Assembly (NCBI RefSeq): GCF_002483205.1
Contig: NZ_DLHM01000005.1
Location: forward strand, 939,804-1,003,803
Direction of reading: 5' to 3'
Length of the DNA: 64,000 bases
From: Flavihumibacter sp. UBA7668
GTDB taxonomy: Bacteria > Bacteroidota > Bacteroidia > Chitinophagales > Chitinophagaceae
A program made the position numbers and the translations under genes. The notes under the pieces were generated by a model. The model saw only the letters and a list, made by a program, of their open reading frames with translations, was not told the DNA's origin and made no database searches. Positions within the stretch are counted from its first letter, which is position 1. Each line of letters begins with the position of its first letter. Shown piece by piece: positions 1 to 8,666 of the stretch.

Positions 1-1527
1 GCAAAGGATCGGTTTATTTCAATTATCCCTGAAATTGAAATGCCAGGCCATTGCACCGCAGCACTGGCTGCTTACCCGCAATACACCTGTCTGAATAATC
101 CTGTTCCACTGCGCATACCAACGGGATATCCAGGAGATCTGAAACATAATTTTTGTCCGGGTAACGACTCCACTTTTCTATTTCTGCAGGAAATCCTGGA
201 TGAAGTAATAGAACTTTTTCCATCTCCCTATATTCATATTGGTGGTGATGAAGTGCGGCCGGTATCCTGGTTGAATTGTCCAAGATGCCAAAAGCGAATG
301 AAAGAAAATAAGCTGTCTACCCCCGGTGAATTGCAGGCCTATTTTACAGAAAGAATAGATAATTATATTAGTTCAAAAAATCGAAAGCTGATCGGTTGGG
401 ATGAAATAATGGAAGCAGGAATTTCACCCAATGCAGCCGTAATGTCCTGGAGAGGAAAGGAGGGTGGAATCGCGGCAGCAAAAGCTGCTCATGAGGTGGT
501 GATGGCTCCCTATCGGTATGTTTATTTTGATTTTTATCAGTCTGCTCCGGAATTGGAGCCGGATATATCCTATGCCGGACTTAGTATTGATAGTGTGTAC
601 AAATTTGAACCTGTACCAGCCGGATTGAATACTCGGGAGAAGGCTTTTGTTTTAGGCGGACAGGCTTGTTTATGGACTGAAAATATTCAGACAACTGATC
701 GGGTGGAGTATATGTTATTACCCCGGATGCTTGCTCTGTCAGAAGCTTTATGGACAACGGCTACTCAAAAAAACTATCGCCATTTTGTTGATAAACTGGA
801 TATGCATTTTGCACAGCTCCGAGCTAAATCGGTGAATTATTCCAGATCCATCTTCAATGTTTTTATCCAGCCGAACTATGATAGTGCAACAGGTAAGGTG
901 ATTGTTTCAATATATGATCAGACAGCAGGGAAATATACAATACGATTTTCTGTAAACGGTAATGGGGACAATCCTGCGTCAGTGTATACCAAACCATTTG
1001 CTGTTTCTTCCAGTTCTGAAATAAAAGCCGGACTCTATTCCGGGGATTCTTTATTAGGTAAGATAACTGTTGCTCAGGTATCTATTCACCAGGCATTCGC
1101 ATCAAATAATAATTTTACGCATCCTTCTGTTGGCAGGCTCGTTGATGGTGTTCATGGCAGTATAGAACCTTATGATGGAAAATGGGTGTACTGGAGTGAT
1201 TCGATCCGTTCTTTTCAGCTTGATCTCGGAGCCGTAAAAAAAATAAGAGGAATTCGGTTTCGATGTCTGGAAGATCAAGTGGGAAATGCCTTACTGCCGG
1301 AAAAAATAGATATCGAAATATCAAAGAAAGATGAAAAATTTATCTCCGTTTATTCAGCAACCGAAAAAGAACCAAGGTCAGCCATGAGAAAAATACACGG
1401 TTATCAGATTAATACAAGCAGAAAGAAAGCCAGGTATATCCGGTTCAAATTTAAGACATCCTCTTATCGGCATCCGGATTATAATGGAAAGAATAGCGTA
1501 TTTATAGATGAATTGATAGTGGATTAA
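1..1527 (+). CDS. GH20 beta-N-acetylhexosaminidase, 5' end missing
   Basis: The reading frame is open from base 1, so the start lies upstream; 508 residues are visible. The segment IPEIEMPGH (visible residues 9-17) and HIGGDEV with the catalytic Asp-Glu pair at visible residues 83-84 are GH20 signatures, and GGQACLWTEN near base 655 fits the substrate-binding Trp region. The family removes terminal beta-linked GlcNAc or GalNAc by substrate-assisted catalysis. The last 140 or so residues look like a discoidin (F5/8C)-type carbohydrate-binding domain, with a DGV...W.YW start and a LDLG strand. Export is likely for this family, but the signal peptide is outside the window. The stop overlaps the next start (TAATG). 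NagA and a NagB-like gene 10 kb downstream make a role in amino-sugar release plausible. Confidence 0.93.
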   Translation, partial: AKDRFISIIPEIEMPGHCTAALAAYPQYTCLNNPVPLRIPTGYPGDLKHNFCPGNDSTFLFLQEILDEVIELFPSPYIHIGGDEVRPVSWLNCPRCQKRMKENKLSTPGELQAYFTERIDNYISSKNRKLIGWDEIMEAGISPNAAVMSWRGKEGGIAAAKAAHEVVMAPYRYVYFDFYQSAPELEPDISYAGLSIDSVYKFEPVPAGLNTREKAFVLGGQACLWTENIQTTDRVEYMLLPRMLALSEALWTTATQKNYRHFVDKLDMHFAQLRAKSVNYSRSIFNVFIQPNYDSATGKVIVSIYDQTAGKYTIRFSVNGNGDNPASVYTKPFAVSSSSEIKAGLYSGDSLLGKITVAQVSIHQAFASNNNFTHPSVGRLVDGVHGSIEPYDGKWVYWSDSIRSFQLDLGAVKKIRGIRFRCLEDQVGNALLPEKIDIEISKKDEKFISVYSATEKEPRSAMRKIHGYQINTSRKKARYIRFKFKTSSYRHPDYNGKNSVFIDELIVD

Positions 1528-4500
1528 TGAAATATACACTGCTTATACTGGTATTTCTGAGTGCCTGTGGAAACCGGGATACGCTCCTGTTTACTAAACT
1601 GGATGCGGATGAAACCGGTATTCTTTTTTCTAATTATTTAAAAGAATCTGAAACGGCCAATGTATTACAGTATTCATATTTTTATAATGGTGGTGGAGTA
1701 GCTGTAGGGGATATCAATAATGACGGCCTGGTTGATGTATTGTTTACAGGGAATATGGTGTCTAATAAATTGTATCTGAACAAGACAGATACCTCTTTAA
1801 ATAATCCGGCAATCAGATTTGAGGATATTACTTCGGGATCCGGTATTGCTGCAGCACAGGGCTGGTGTACCGGTGCAGTCATGGTGGATATTAATAACGA
1901 TGGCTTGCTGGATATTTATATATGCCGATCTGCTGATATCCAGGCGCAAAAAAGAACCAATCTGCTTTATATAAATGAAGGCAATCTGAAATTTAGTGAA
2001 CAGGCTGAAAAATATGGGCTGGCAGATAATGGGTATTCATCGCAAGCTGCATTTTTTGATTTTGATCGGGATGGGGATCTTGATATGTTTCTGGTTAACC
2101 ATTCCTTGCAGGAATATGCAAATGAGGGACTGGAAAATCCGGCGATAAGAAAAAAGAAGCAACCTGAATTTTCAAGTAAACTGTATAGGAATGACAATGG
2201 TGTTTTTTCAGATATCAGCGAGGAGGCAGGAATTTATACCAATGTGCTGAGTTTTGGATTGGGGATAGCCATTGCTGATTTCAATAAAGATGGATGGCCT
2301 GATCTCTATGTATCGAACGATTTCAATGAGCCCGATTATTATTTCATCAATAATGCAGACGGTACATTTTCTGAAAAACTTTCAGCATCCATGGATGAGA
2401 TCTCATTGTATTCAATGGGCTCTGATGCAGCTGATTATAATAATGACGGCTTGGTTGACCTGATTACCCTGGATATGTTACAGGATGATGCACCTGCACA
2501 AAAAATGCATACAGGTGCTGAAAATTTTGATAAGTACCAGCTATTACACAAGGCCGGACTCTATTATCAAACCAGTCGGAATATGTTGCATACCAATAAT
2601 GGGGATGGAACCTTCAGTGAAACGGGTCAGTTCGCCGGACTGTCTGCAACAGACTGGAGCTGGGCTTCGCTGTTTTGTGATTTTGATAATGACGGCTTTA
2701 AGGATTTATTGATTACAAATGGGTATGCAAAGGATTATACCGATATGGATTTTATCAAATATTCCATGAATCGGGTGGCTAGGCAAAGAGCTGGAGAATC
2801 GGATGAGCCGGCATTGGATTATATCAGTAAAATGCCTTCTATTATAAAAGAGAATTATTTGTTTAAGAATAAAGGAGATTTAAGTTTTCAAAAGGTAAAT
2901 GAAATATGGGGCCTGCAGGAAAAAACCATCTCTTCAGGTGCTGCCTATGCCGATCTGGATAATGATGGGGATATGGATCTTGTTATCAGTAATATAAACG
3001 GAGTTTCTTCCGTATATCGAAATAATCTATCCGAAAATAAAACTGCTGCAGCCGGATTTATAAAAGTAAAATTGAAAGGTTCTGCAGGGAATCAATTTGG
3101 CATTGGAGCCAGGATTGCTGTTTTCTGTGAAGATGAAATTTTTTATCAGGAGCAACAACCGGTACGTGGATTTCAATCTTCTGTTGATCCTGTGCTCCAT
3201 TTTGGTATAGGCGAACATGCCATTGCTGATTCGGTTCTGATAGAATGGCCGGATAGGAAAAAACAGCTGTTCTCAAATGTAAAATCAGGTACATGGCTTA
3301 AAGTTGATAATGCACAGGCAATTGGTTTGGTGAATGAAACAGTACAGGACAAACGAACGGCATCGTTTCATCAGATTTTTAAAATGGATAGTAGCTATAG
3401 TTTATTCCACCGTGAAAACAGCTATAATGATTTTTCCACCCAGCCACTTATGCCTGCATATTTATCGAGGCCAGGCCCCGTTATGCTTGCAATGGATATC
3501 AATGCAGATGGCCTGGATGATCTCTTTGTTGGGGGTGCAGCCGGAATTTCATCCTCCATTTTAGTACAACAGAAAAACGGCGAATTTAAAGCGATCAATC
3601 AACCCGACCTCTGGGCTGATTCAATTTATGAAGATGTGGACGCTTTATTTTTTGATGCAGATAATGATGGAGATCCTGATCTTTATATATGCAGAAATGC
3701 GTATGAAAATCTGGCTGGAACGGAGGTTCATGATCAGCTTTATTTTAATGATGGGAAAGGACGTTTTTTTAAGAAAGATGGAAGCGTGCTTTTGCCGGCA
3801 TCGTCCTGTGTTGCTTCCTATGATTTCGATCAGGATGGGGATATCGATTTGTTTATTGGTGGAGGTGTGCAGCCGGGAAACTATCCATTATCAACCGACA
3901 GTTATTTACTTCGCAATGATGGGAAGGGGAATTTTACAGACTGCACAAATGCCATGAATCCTCAGCTTCGAAAGGTTGGTTTGGTAACGGATGCTGCCTG
4001 GGCTGATCTTACTAATGATGGGAAAAAGGATTTGTTAATTGTTGGCAATTGGATGCCGGTAAAGCTATTTGAAAACAATGGCAAAAAACTGATAGATATT
4101 TCTGCGGAAAAAATTGGATTTCCGAGTGCTGGCTGGTGGAATTGTTTGATGGCGGAAGATTTGGATAAGGATGGCGATCTTGATCTTGTTATTGGAAACC
4201 GGGGACTAAATACACAGTTTCGGGTTAATCTATCTGAACCGTTTACACTTCACTATGGCGATTATGATAAAAATGGTTCAGTAGATCCAATTCTTAGCTA
4301 TTATGTAGAGGGGGTTTCTTATCCGGCAGCAACCCGGGATGATCTGATGGAACAGCTTCCTATCCTTAAAAAGAAATTTCTTCATTACAAAGAATATTCA
4401 ACTGCTACCATAAAGGAATTACTAACGGAACAGCAAATCCGTGGTTCCGGGTTGCTGAAAGCAGTTACCATGCAAACAATCTATCTAGAAAACAGAGGGG

Positions 4501-4829
4501 ATAGTCTTATTTCGCATCCTTTACCAGTTCAGGTTCAATTTGCGCCCGTATTTTCTATTTCGGCCATAGATTATAATCAGGACGGAATCAAAGACCTGGT
4601 ATTTGCCGGGAACGATTCCTGGTCAAGAATAAAGTATGGAAGGTATCGATCCAACCACGGTGTATTGCTTAAGGGTGTGGGCAAAGGGAAATTTGACTAC
4701 ATTGATCAGTCCACATCCGGTTTTCGTGTCCGGGGTAATACCCGCTCCCTTTTACCTCTACGAATAAAAGAACTGAACTATCTGGTATTTGGATTGAATG
4801 ATGCCAGGGCTGCATTTTACAGGTATTAA
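1527..4829 (+). CDS. CRTAC1-like FG-GAP/VCBS repeat lipoprotein with UnbV domain
   Basis: An 1100-residue surface lipoprotein. The N-terminus MKYTLLILVFLSACGN has a lipobox with the lipidated Cys at residue 14. The body carries many calcium-binding repeats of the form D-x-N/D-x-D-G-x-x-D, for example DINNDGLVD, DFDRDGDLD and DLDNDGDMD, expected to fold as beta-propeller blades. A UnbV/ASPIC domain sits around residues 510-590 (KVKLKGSAGNQFGIGARI ... VLIEWPDRKKQ). A second run of repeats follows. The protein family is common beside SusCD and glycosidase genes in Bacteroidota; its biochemical job is not established, though glycan binding at the cell surface is a reasonable guess. It starts inside the GH20 stop codon, so translation is probably coupled. 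Confidence 0.9.
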   Translation: MKYTLLILVFLSACGNRDTLLFTKLDADETGILFSNYLKESETANVLQYSYFYNGGGVAVGDINNDGLVDVLFTGNMVSNKLYLNKTDTSLNNPAIRFEDITSGSGIAAAQGWCTGAVMVDINNDGLLDIYICRSADIQAQKRTNLLYINEGNLKFSEQAEKYGLADNGYSSQAAFFDFDRDGDLDMFLVNHSLQEYANEGLENPAIRKKKQPEFSSKLYRNDNGVFSDISEEAGIYTNVLSFGLGIAIADFNKDGWPDLYVSNDFNEPDYYFINNADGTFSEKLSASMDEISLYSMGSDAADYNNDGLVDLITLDMLQDDAPAQKMHTGAENFDKYQLLHKAGLYYQTSRNMLHTNNGDGTFSETGQFAGLSATDWSWASLFCDFDNDGFKDLLITNGYAKDYTDMDFIKYSMNRVARQRAGESDEPALDYISKMPSIIKENYLFKNKGDLSFQKVNEIWGLQEKTISSGAAYADLDNDGDMDLVISNINGVSSVYRNNLSENKTAAAGFIKVKLKGSAGNQFGIGARIAVFCEDEIFYQEQQPVRGFQSSVDPVLHFGIGEHAIADSVLIEWPDRKKQLFSNVKSGTWLKVDNAQAIGLVNETVQDKRTASFHQIFKMDSSYSLFHRENSYNDFSTQPLMPAYLSRPGPVMLAMDINADGLDDLFVGGAAGISSSILVQQKNGEFKAINQPDLWADSIYEDVDALFFDADNDGDPDLYICRNAYENLAGTEVHDQLYFNDGKGRFFKKDGSVLLPASSCVASYDFDQDGDIDLFIGGGVQPGNYPLSTDSYLLRNDGKGNFTDCTNAMNPQLRKVGLVTDAAWADLTNDGKKDLLIVGNWMPVKLFENNGKKLIDISAEKIGFPSAGWWNCLMAEDLDKDGDLDLVIGNRGLNTQFRVNLSEPFTLHYGDYDKNGSVDPILSYYVEGVSYPAATRDDLMEQLPILKKKFLHYKEYSTATIKELLTEQQIRGSGLLKAVTMQTIYLENRGDSLISHPLPVQVQFAPVFSISAIDYNQDGIKDLVFAGNDSWSRIKYGRYRSNHGVLLKGVGKGKFDYIDQSTSGFRVRGNTRSLLPLRIKELNYLVFGLNDARAAFYRY

Positions 4830-4936
4830 TATCAACTTTGATAATCCGGCTACATCTTTCGTAGAATCGGCTACATCTTCTAAAACAGCTTGTTGCAGTT
4901 TTGCATTGAACAATTCATCAACGCAAAACAAAAAAA
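4830..4936 (+). promoter_or_regulatory. Leader of SDR gene with 12-bp direct repeat, possible AraC-type half-sites
   Basis: CGGCTACATCTT occurs exactly twice, at 4847-4858 and 4868-4879, a 21-bp step (two helical turns). AraC-family dimers typically bind direct repeats of about this spacing, and an AraC-family gene lies just downstream of the SDR gene. The link is inference. No good TAnnTTTG element was seen here. Confidence 0.4.
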
Positions 4937-5785
4937 ATGGAAACAAAAAAAGTATGGCTTGTTACGGGAGCCTCCAGGGGATTGGGACTGGCACTTGTTA
5001 AGGAATTATTGGTAAATGGTTATAGGGTAGCCGCAACAACAAGGGATTTATCTGGATTTTCTGCAATTGCCAACAGTAGTCCGCAGCATTTTCTACCTAT
5101 TCAAATGAACCTGCTGGATGAACACTCTGTACAGCAGGGGATTCAAAAGATGCTGGATACATTTGGCAGGGTGGATGTGGTTGTGAACAATGCTGGCTAC
5201 GGACAAATTGGAACCCTGGAAGAATTGACTGATCAGGAATCAAGAAGGAATTTTGATGTTAATGTATTCGGCTCTCTGAATATTATCCGGAAGATTTTGC
5301 CGCAGCTTAGGAAACAACAAAGCGGAGCTATTTTTAATATCGCCTCTGTAGGTGGGTTTACCGGGAACTTTCCTGGCTGGGGGATTTATTGTGCTACTAA
5401 ATTTGCGGTAGCCGGATTTACAGAATCATTGGCGGCAGAAGTTAAATCTTTCGGTATTACTGCAACTGTGGTGTATCCCGGTTATTTCAGAACCGATTTT
5501 CTTTCGGATGAATCTCTGAACCTGCCCGCACAACCTATTCTGGAATACAAGGAAGCCCGTGCACTTGAAGCTGCGCATAAAGAACAGATTCAGGGTAACC
5601 AGGCAGGTGATCCGCATAAAGCAGCGAACGCGCTTATTGAAATCGCAGAAGGAAAAGAATTGCCGCTTCATTTATTCCTGGGATCGGATGCTTTCCAAAT
5701 GGCGGAAGCTAAAATTGCTGAAGTGCAGCAACAGCTCCATAAGTTTGAAGCAATATCTAAATCCACGGAATTTTCCGCAGCTTAG
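4937..5785 (+). CDS. Classical short-chain dehydrogenase/reductase
   Basis: A 282-residue cytoplasmic SDR. It has the cofactor motif TGASRGLG (residues 10-17), NNAG (84-87), the catalytic Ser near residue 137 and the YxxxK pair Tyr151/Lys155. The Arg at the end of the first glycine loop and the TTRD stretch after beta-2 suggest NADP(H) preference. Length and layout are typical of the oxidoreductases that Bacteroidota pair with an AraC regulator. The start ATG follows an A-rich leader with no clear Shine-Dalgarno site. The substrate cannot be told from sequence. The AraC gene starts 33 bp after the stop, so the pair may form one regulated unit. Confidence 0.93.
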   Translation: METKKVWLVTGASRGLGLALVKELLVNGYRVAATTRDLSGFSAIANSSPQHFLPIQMNLLDEHSVQQGIQKMLDTFGRVDVVVNNAGYGQIGTLEELTDQESRRNFDVNVFGSLNIIRKILPQLRKQQSGAIFNIASVGGFTGNFPGWGIYCATKFAVAGFTESLAAEVKSFGITATVVYPGYFRTDFLSDESLNLPAQPILEYKEARALEAAHKEQIQGNQAGDPHKAANALIEIAEGKELPLHLFLGSDAFQMAEAKIAEVQQQLHKFEAISKSTEFSAA

Positions 5786-5793
5786 TAAATTTG
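5786..5793 (+). promoter_or_regulatory. Possible -7 element (TAAATTTG) for the AraC gene
   Basis: TAAATTTG matches the Bacteroidota -7 consensus TAnnTTTG exactly and lies 25 bp before the AraC start codon, directly after the SDR stop. No matching TTTG was found about 19 bp upstream, so support is weak and the motif may be chance in AT-rich DNA. Confidence 0.3.
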
Positions 5794-5818
5794 TAAGGAA
5801 TCATTTTAATCAGTCAAT

Positions 5819-6739
5819 ATGAGTAACAGGAAAATTCAAACGATTCAATCCCTCGCTGAATTCCATACCCTCTGCGGATTGTCAGGTCCTGAGCACCCGC
5901 TGATCAGTATGATTGATTATAGTAAGGTTGTCTACAATACCGGTGATAGTAATGTATTAACCTGGGTACAGCAATTTTACCTGATTGGGATGAAACGAAA
6001 TGTGAATGGAAAATTGCAATATGGTCAGCAGAAATATGATTTTGATGAGGGGCTGATGACCTTTGTGGCACCCGGACAAGTACTCTCATTTACAGTAGAA
6101 CGAAGTGAAGTCAGGCCATCTGGCTTCCTTCTTCTTATACATCCTGATTTTCTTTGGAATTCTACTCTTGCTTCCCGGATAAAACAGTTTGATTTTTTCG
6201 GTTATGGAGTAAATGAGGCCTTGTTTCTGTCTGAAAAGGAAGAAGCCGTTATCGCAGAACTCCTGAAATTGATTCAGCAGGAATATCATTCTTCCATTGA
6301 TGCCTATAGTCAGTCAATTATCATTTCGCAGATTGAAGTGGTGCTCAACTATTGTGAGCGATTTTACCAGCGGCAATTTATCACCAGGAAAATAATCAAT
6401 CACCAGGTATTGTCCCGCCTTGAACAGGTATTGGAAACCTATTTTTCCAGCGATTCTATAGTAGAAAAGGGATTGCCCTCCGTTCAGCAGATTGCGACGG
6501 AAATAAATATGTCGCCCAATTATTTAAGTAGTTTGGTGAAATCACTCACCGGACAAAGTACGCAGCAGCTTATTCATGAAAAACTTATTGAAAAAGCCAA
6601 GGAGAAATTGTCTGCCACTAATTTATCGGTGAGTGAAATTGCCTATGAATTGGGATTTGAGCACTCACAATCCTTCAGTAAACTGTTTAAATCAAAAACA
6701 GCACAATCCCCTTTGGAGTTTAGAGCGAAATTCAATTAA
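5819..6739 (+). CDS. AraC-family transcriptional regulator
   Basis: A 306-residue regulator with an N-terminal cupin-like sensor region (roughly residues 20-170) and a C-terminal AraC double helix-turn-helix (roughly 205-306). The C-terminus shows the usual pattern: QQIATEINMSPNYLSSLVKSLTG for the first HTH and SVSEIAYELGFEHSQSFSKLFK...SPLEFR for the second. It follows the SDR gene on the same strand and most likely controls that gene, perhaps through the 21-bp-spaced direct repeat at 4847-4879. The stop codon overlaps the convergent DoxX stop by 4 bp. The ligand is unknown. Confidence 0.93.
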   Translation: MSNRKIQTIQSLAEFHTLCGLSGPEHPLISMIDYSKVVYNTGDSNVLTWVQQFYLIGMKRNVNGKLQYGQQKYDFDEGLMTFVAPGQVLSFTVERSEVRPSGFLLLIHPDFLWNSTLASRIKQFDFFGYGVNEALFLSEKEEAVIAELLKLIQQEYHSSIDAYSQSIIISQIEVVLNYCERFYQRQFITRKIINHQVLSRLEQVLETYFSSDSIVEKGLPSVQQIATEINMSPNYLSSLVKSLTGQSTQQLIHEKLIEKAKEKLSATNLSVSEIAYELGFEHSQSFSKLFKSKTAQSPLEFRAKFN

Positions 6740-7158
6740 ATGCCAGGTTCTTTATAATTCTTTTTTCGATTTTCCAGCCAATGATCAAGGCTCCAATGGC
6801 CGGGGCCGCATAGAAAAAAGACGGCGAACAATAACAGGAAAAGGAAGGGGAGTTCACCTTCAAAAATATTACCCTTGTTCATGGTGTAAATCACTCCCGC
6901 CATGGTGAGCATCAGAAAAGAAGTCACCCATTTGGTAAACAAGCCGAGTATCAGACAGATACCGCCAACCAGTTCAATAATTTTGGCTGCATATCCGGAA
7001 AATACAGGAAATGGAAAGCCGGATTGTTTCAAAAAGTCAAGTAAACCACCGATATTAAATAGTTCAAGGGAATACCGAAAGATAAACCAGCCTGTTAGAA
7101 TCCGAACCAATACAATTCCCTTGGTCCATACCCCTGCTGCAGTGAAAATTCTTACCAT
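6736..7158 (-). CDS. DoxX family membrane protein
   Basis: A 140-residue protein with about four hydrophobic segments and DoxX-type features: an N-terminal VLVRILTGWFIFRYSLE helix, the KIIELVGGICLILGLFTKW segment and a C-terminal FLCGPGHWSLDHWL motif. The family sits in the inner membrane and is linked to quinone or thiol redox reactions in a few studied cases; most members have no assigned function. It faces the AraC gene and is divergent from the 7305 operon, sharing a 146-bp intergenic region with it. Confidence 0.88.
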   Translation of the reverse strand: MVRIFTAAGVWTKGIVLVRILTGWFIFRYSLELFNIGGLLDFLKQSGFPFPVFSGYAAKIIELVGGICLILGLFTKWVTSFLMLTMAGVIYTMNKGNIFEGELPFLFLLLFAVFFLCGPGHWSLDHWLENRKKNYKEPGI

Positions 7159-7230
7159 ACTGTTTTTCCTTCAAATAACTGCAAGCCATAATTGGTGGTG
7201 GTAAAACCTGCGTAAATAATCTGTAACCAA

Positions 7231-7269
7231 TTGTAAATTTCCAATTTTATCCTATATTCGGGTACGTAC
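7231..7269 (+). promoter_or_regulatory. Promoter of the oxidoreductase-nag operon with GTACGTAC palindrome
   Basis: TTG at 7231-7233, a 19-bp spacer and TATATTCG at 7253-7260 fit the Bacteroidota promoter TTTG-N19-TAnnTTTG with one mismatch in the -7 box. Directly after it, GTACGTAC (7262-7269) is a perfect 8-bp palindrome at the likely transcription start, a good position for a repressor. The operon encodes a LacI-family protein, which would be the natural candidate; that assignment is inference. Confidence 0.5.
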
Positions 7270-7304
7270 ACGAAAATTTACCAACTTAACTAAACCAGCT
7301 CGCC

Positions 7305-8657
7305 ATGTCAGCTTCCCGCAATAGTCGACGCCAATTTATTCGTACTGCAGCCAAAGGTGCTGCCCTGCTATCTGTAGGAGGAATATTACCCGGATTCAGT
7401 GCCTCCAGTTATGCCAATATACTGGGTGCCAATGAACGTGTAAACCTCGCCGTTATGGGAGTGAACTCCCGAGGTTTTGCATTGGCTACCAACTTTGCAG
7501 CACAAAAAAATGCACGTATTCGAATCGTTTGTGATGTGGATAAGAGAGCTGCCAGCAAATGCCAGGCAGCCATTGCAAAGGTACAGGGGCAACAACCTCT
7601 GGTAGAAAAGGATATTCGAAAAACGCTGGCTTCCAGGGATATTGATGCGTTAGTAGTGGCGGCTCCGGATCACTGGCATGCTCCTGCAGCTATCCTGGCA
7701 GCTAAAGCGGGCAAACATGTCTACCTCGAAAAACCAGCCAGCCATAATCCACAGGAAGGTGAATTACTGCTGGCTGTTCAGAAAAAATACAATACCGTGG
7801 TGCAGATGGGCAACCAGCGGCGCTCCTGGCCCAATATAGTTGAAGGAATCAAATCATTGCAGGATGGGCTTATCGGAAGACCCTATATGGCCAAAACCTG
7901 GTATTCGAATAATCGTCCAACTATTGGAATAGGTAAAAATGCCCCTATTCCTGAATGGCTGGATTTTGATTTGTGGCAGGGGCCTGCTCCAAGATCAGTG
8001 TTTAAGGATAATCTCATTCATTATAACTGGCACTGGTTCTGGCATTGGGGCACCGGTGAAGCACTCAATAATGGTACCCATATGGTGGATATTGCCCGTT
8101 GGGGATTGCAGGAAACCTATCCAACACGTGTGCTGTCTTCTGGAGGTCGATACCGTTATCAGGATGATTGGGAAACTCCCGATACACAAAATATCTCTAT
8201 TGAATTTGGCAATCGTTCTACCATTACCTGGGAGGGGCGTAGCTGTAATTCGAGACATGTGGAAGGATCCAGTGTTGGGGTTATATTTTACGCTGAAAAC
8301 GGTACCATGGAATTTGATGGCGGTAATTCCTATAAGGTTTATGATTTAAAAAATAAACTGATCAGGGAAGTAAAGAATGATTCCAGCGTGAATGCTACCA
8401 GTCTTTCCAATCCATCTGAAATGCTGGATGCCATCCACCTGAATAATTTTCTGGACGCGATTCGTTCAGGCGCTTCTTTGAATGCAGAAATTGTTGGAGG
8501 CCATCAGAGCACGCTACTGGTTCAGTTGGGAAATATCGCCCAAAGAACCGGTTCTATTCTGGAAATTGATGCCACCAATGGCCATATCAAAAACAATGCA
8601 ACTGCACAGGCCCTTTGGAAGCGCAGTAACGAACCGGGATGGGAACCCACGCTTTAA
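7305..8657 (+). CDS. Exported Gfo/Idh/MocA family oxidoreductase
   Basis: A 450-residue protein, first gene of a seven-gene operon. Residues 8-36 form a Tat-like signal (RRQFIRT followed by a hydrophobic stretch and an A-rich end), so a folded, cofactor-loaded enzyme is probably exported. A Rossmann fold follows (VNLAVMGVNSRGFALA, where the usual GxGxxG is GVNSRG), then VVAAPDHWHAPAAILAAKAGKHVYLEKPASHN with the EKP motif that carries the catalytic Lys. The C-terminal half is the alpha/beta substrate domain with the GTHMVDIARW segment. Members oxidise or reduce sugar hydroxyls with NAD(P); some exported ones act on glycosides through 3-keto intermediates. The next gene is 9 bp away. The exact substrate is unknown; an amino sugar is likely from context. 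Confidence 0.9.
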   Translation: MSASRNSRRQFIRTAAKGAALLSVGGILPGFSASSYANILGANERVNLAVMGVNSRGFALATNFAAQKNARIRIVCDVDKRAASKCQAAIAKVQGQQPLVEKDIRKTLASRDIDALVVAAPDHWHAPAAILAAKAGKHVYLEKPASHNPQEGELLLAVQKKYNTVVQMGNQRRSWPNIVEGIKSLQDGLIGRPYMAKTWYSNNRPTIGIGKNAPIPEWLDFDLWQGPAPRSVFKDNLIHYNWHWFWHWGTGEALNNGTHMVDIARWGLQETYPTRVLSSGGRYRYQDDWETPDTQNISIEFGNRSTITWEGRSCNSRHVEGSSVGVIFYAENGTMEFDGGNSYKVYDLKNKLIREVKNDSSVNATSLSNPSEMLDAIHLNNFLDAIRSGASLNAEIVGGHQSTLLVQLGNIAQRTGSILEIDATNGHIKNNATAQALWKRSNEPGWEPTL

Positions 8658-8666
8658 TCCGTCTGC

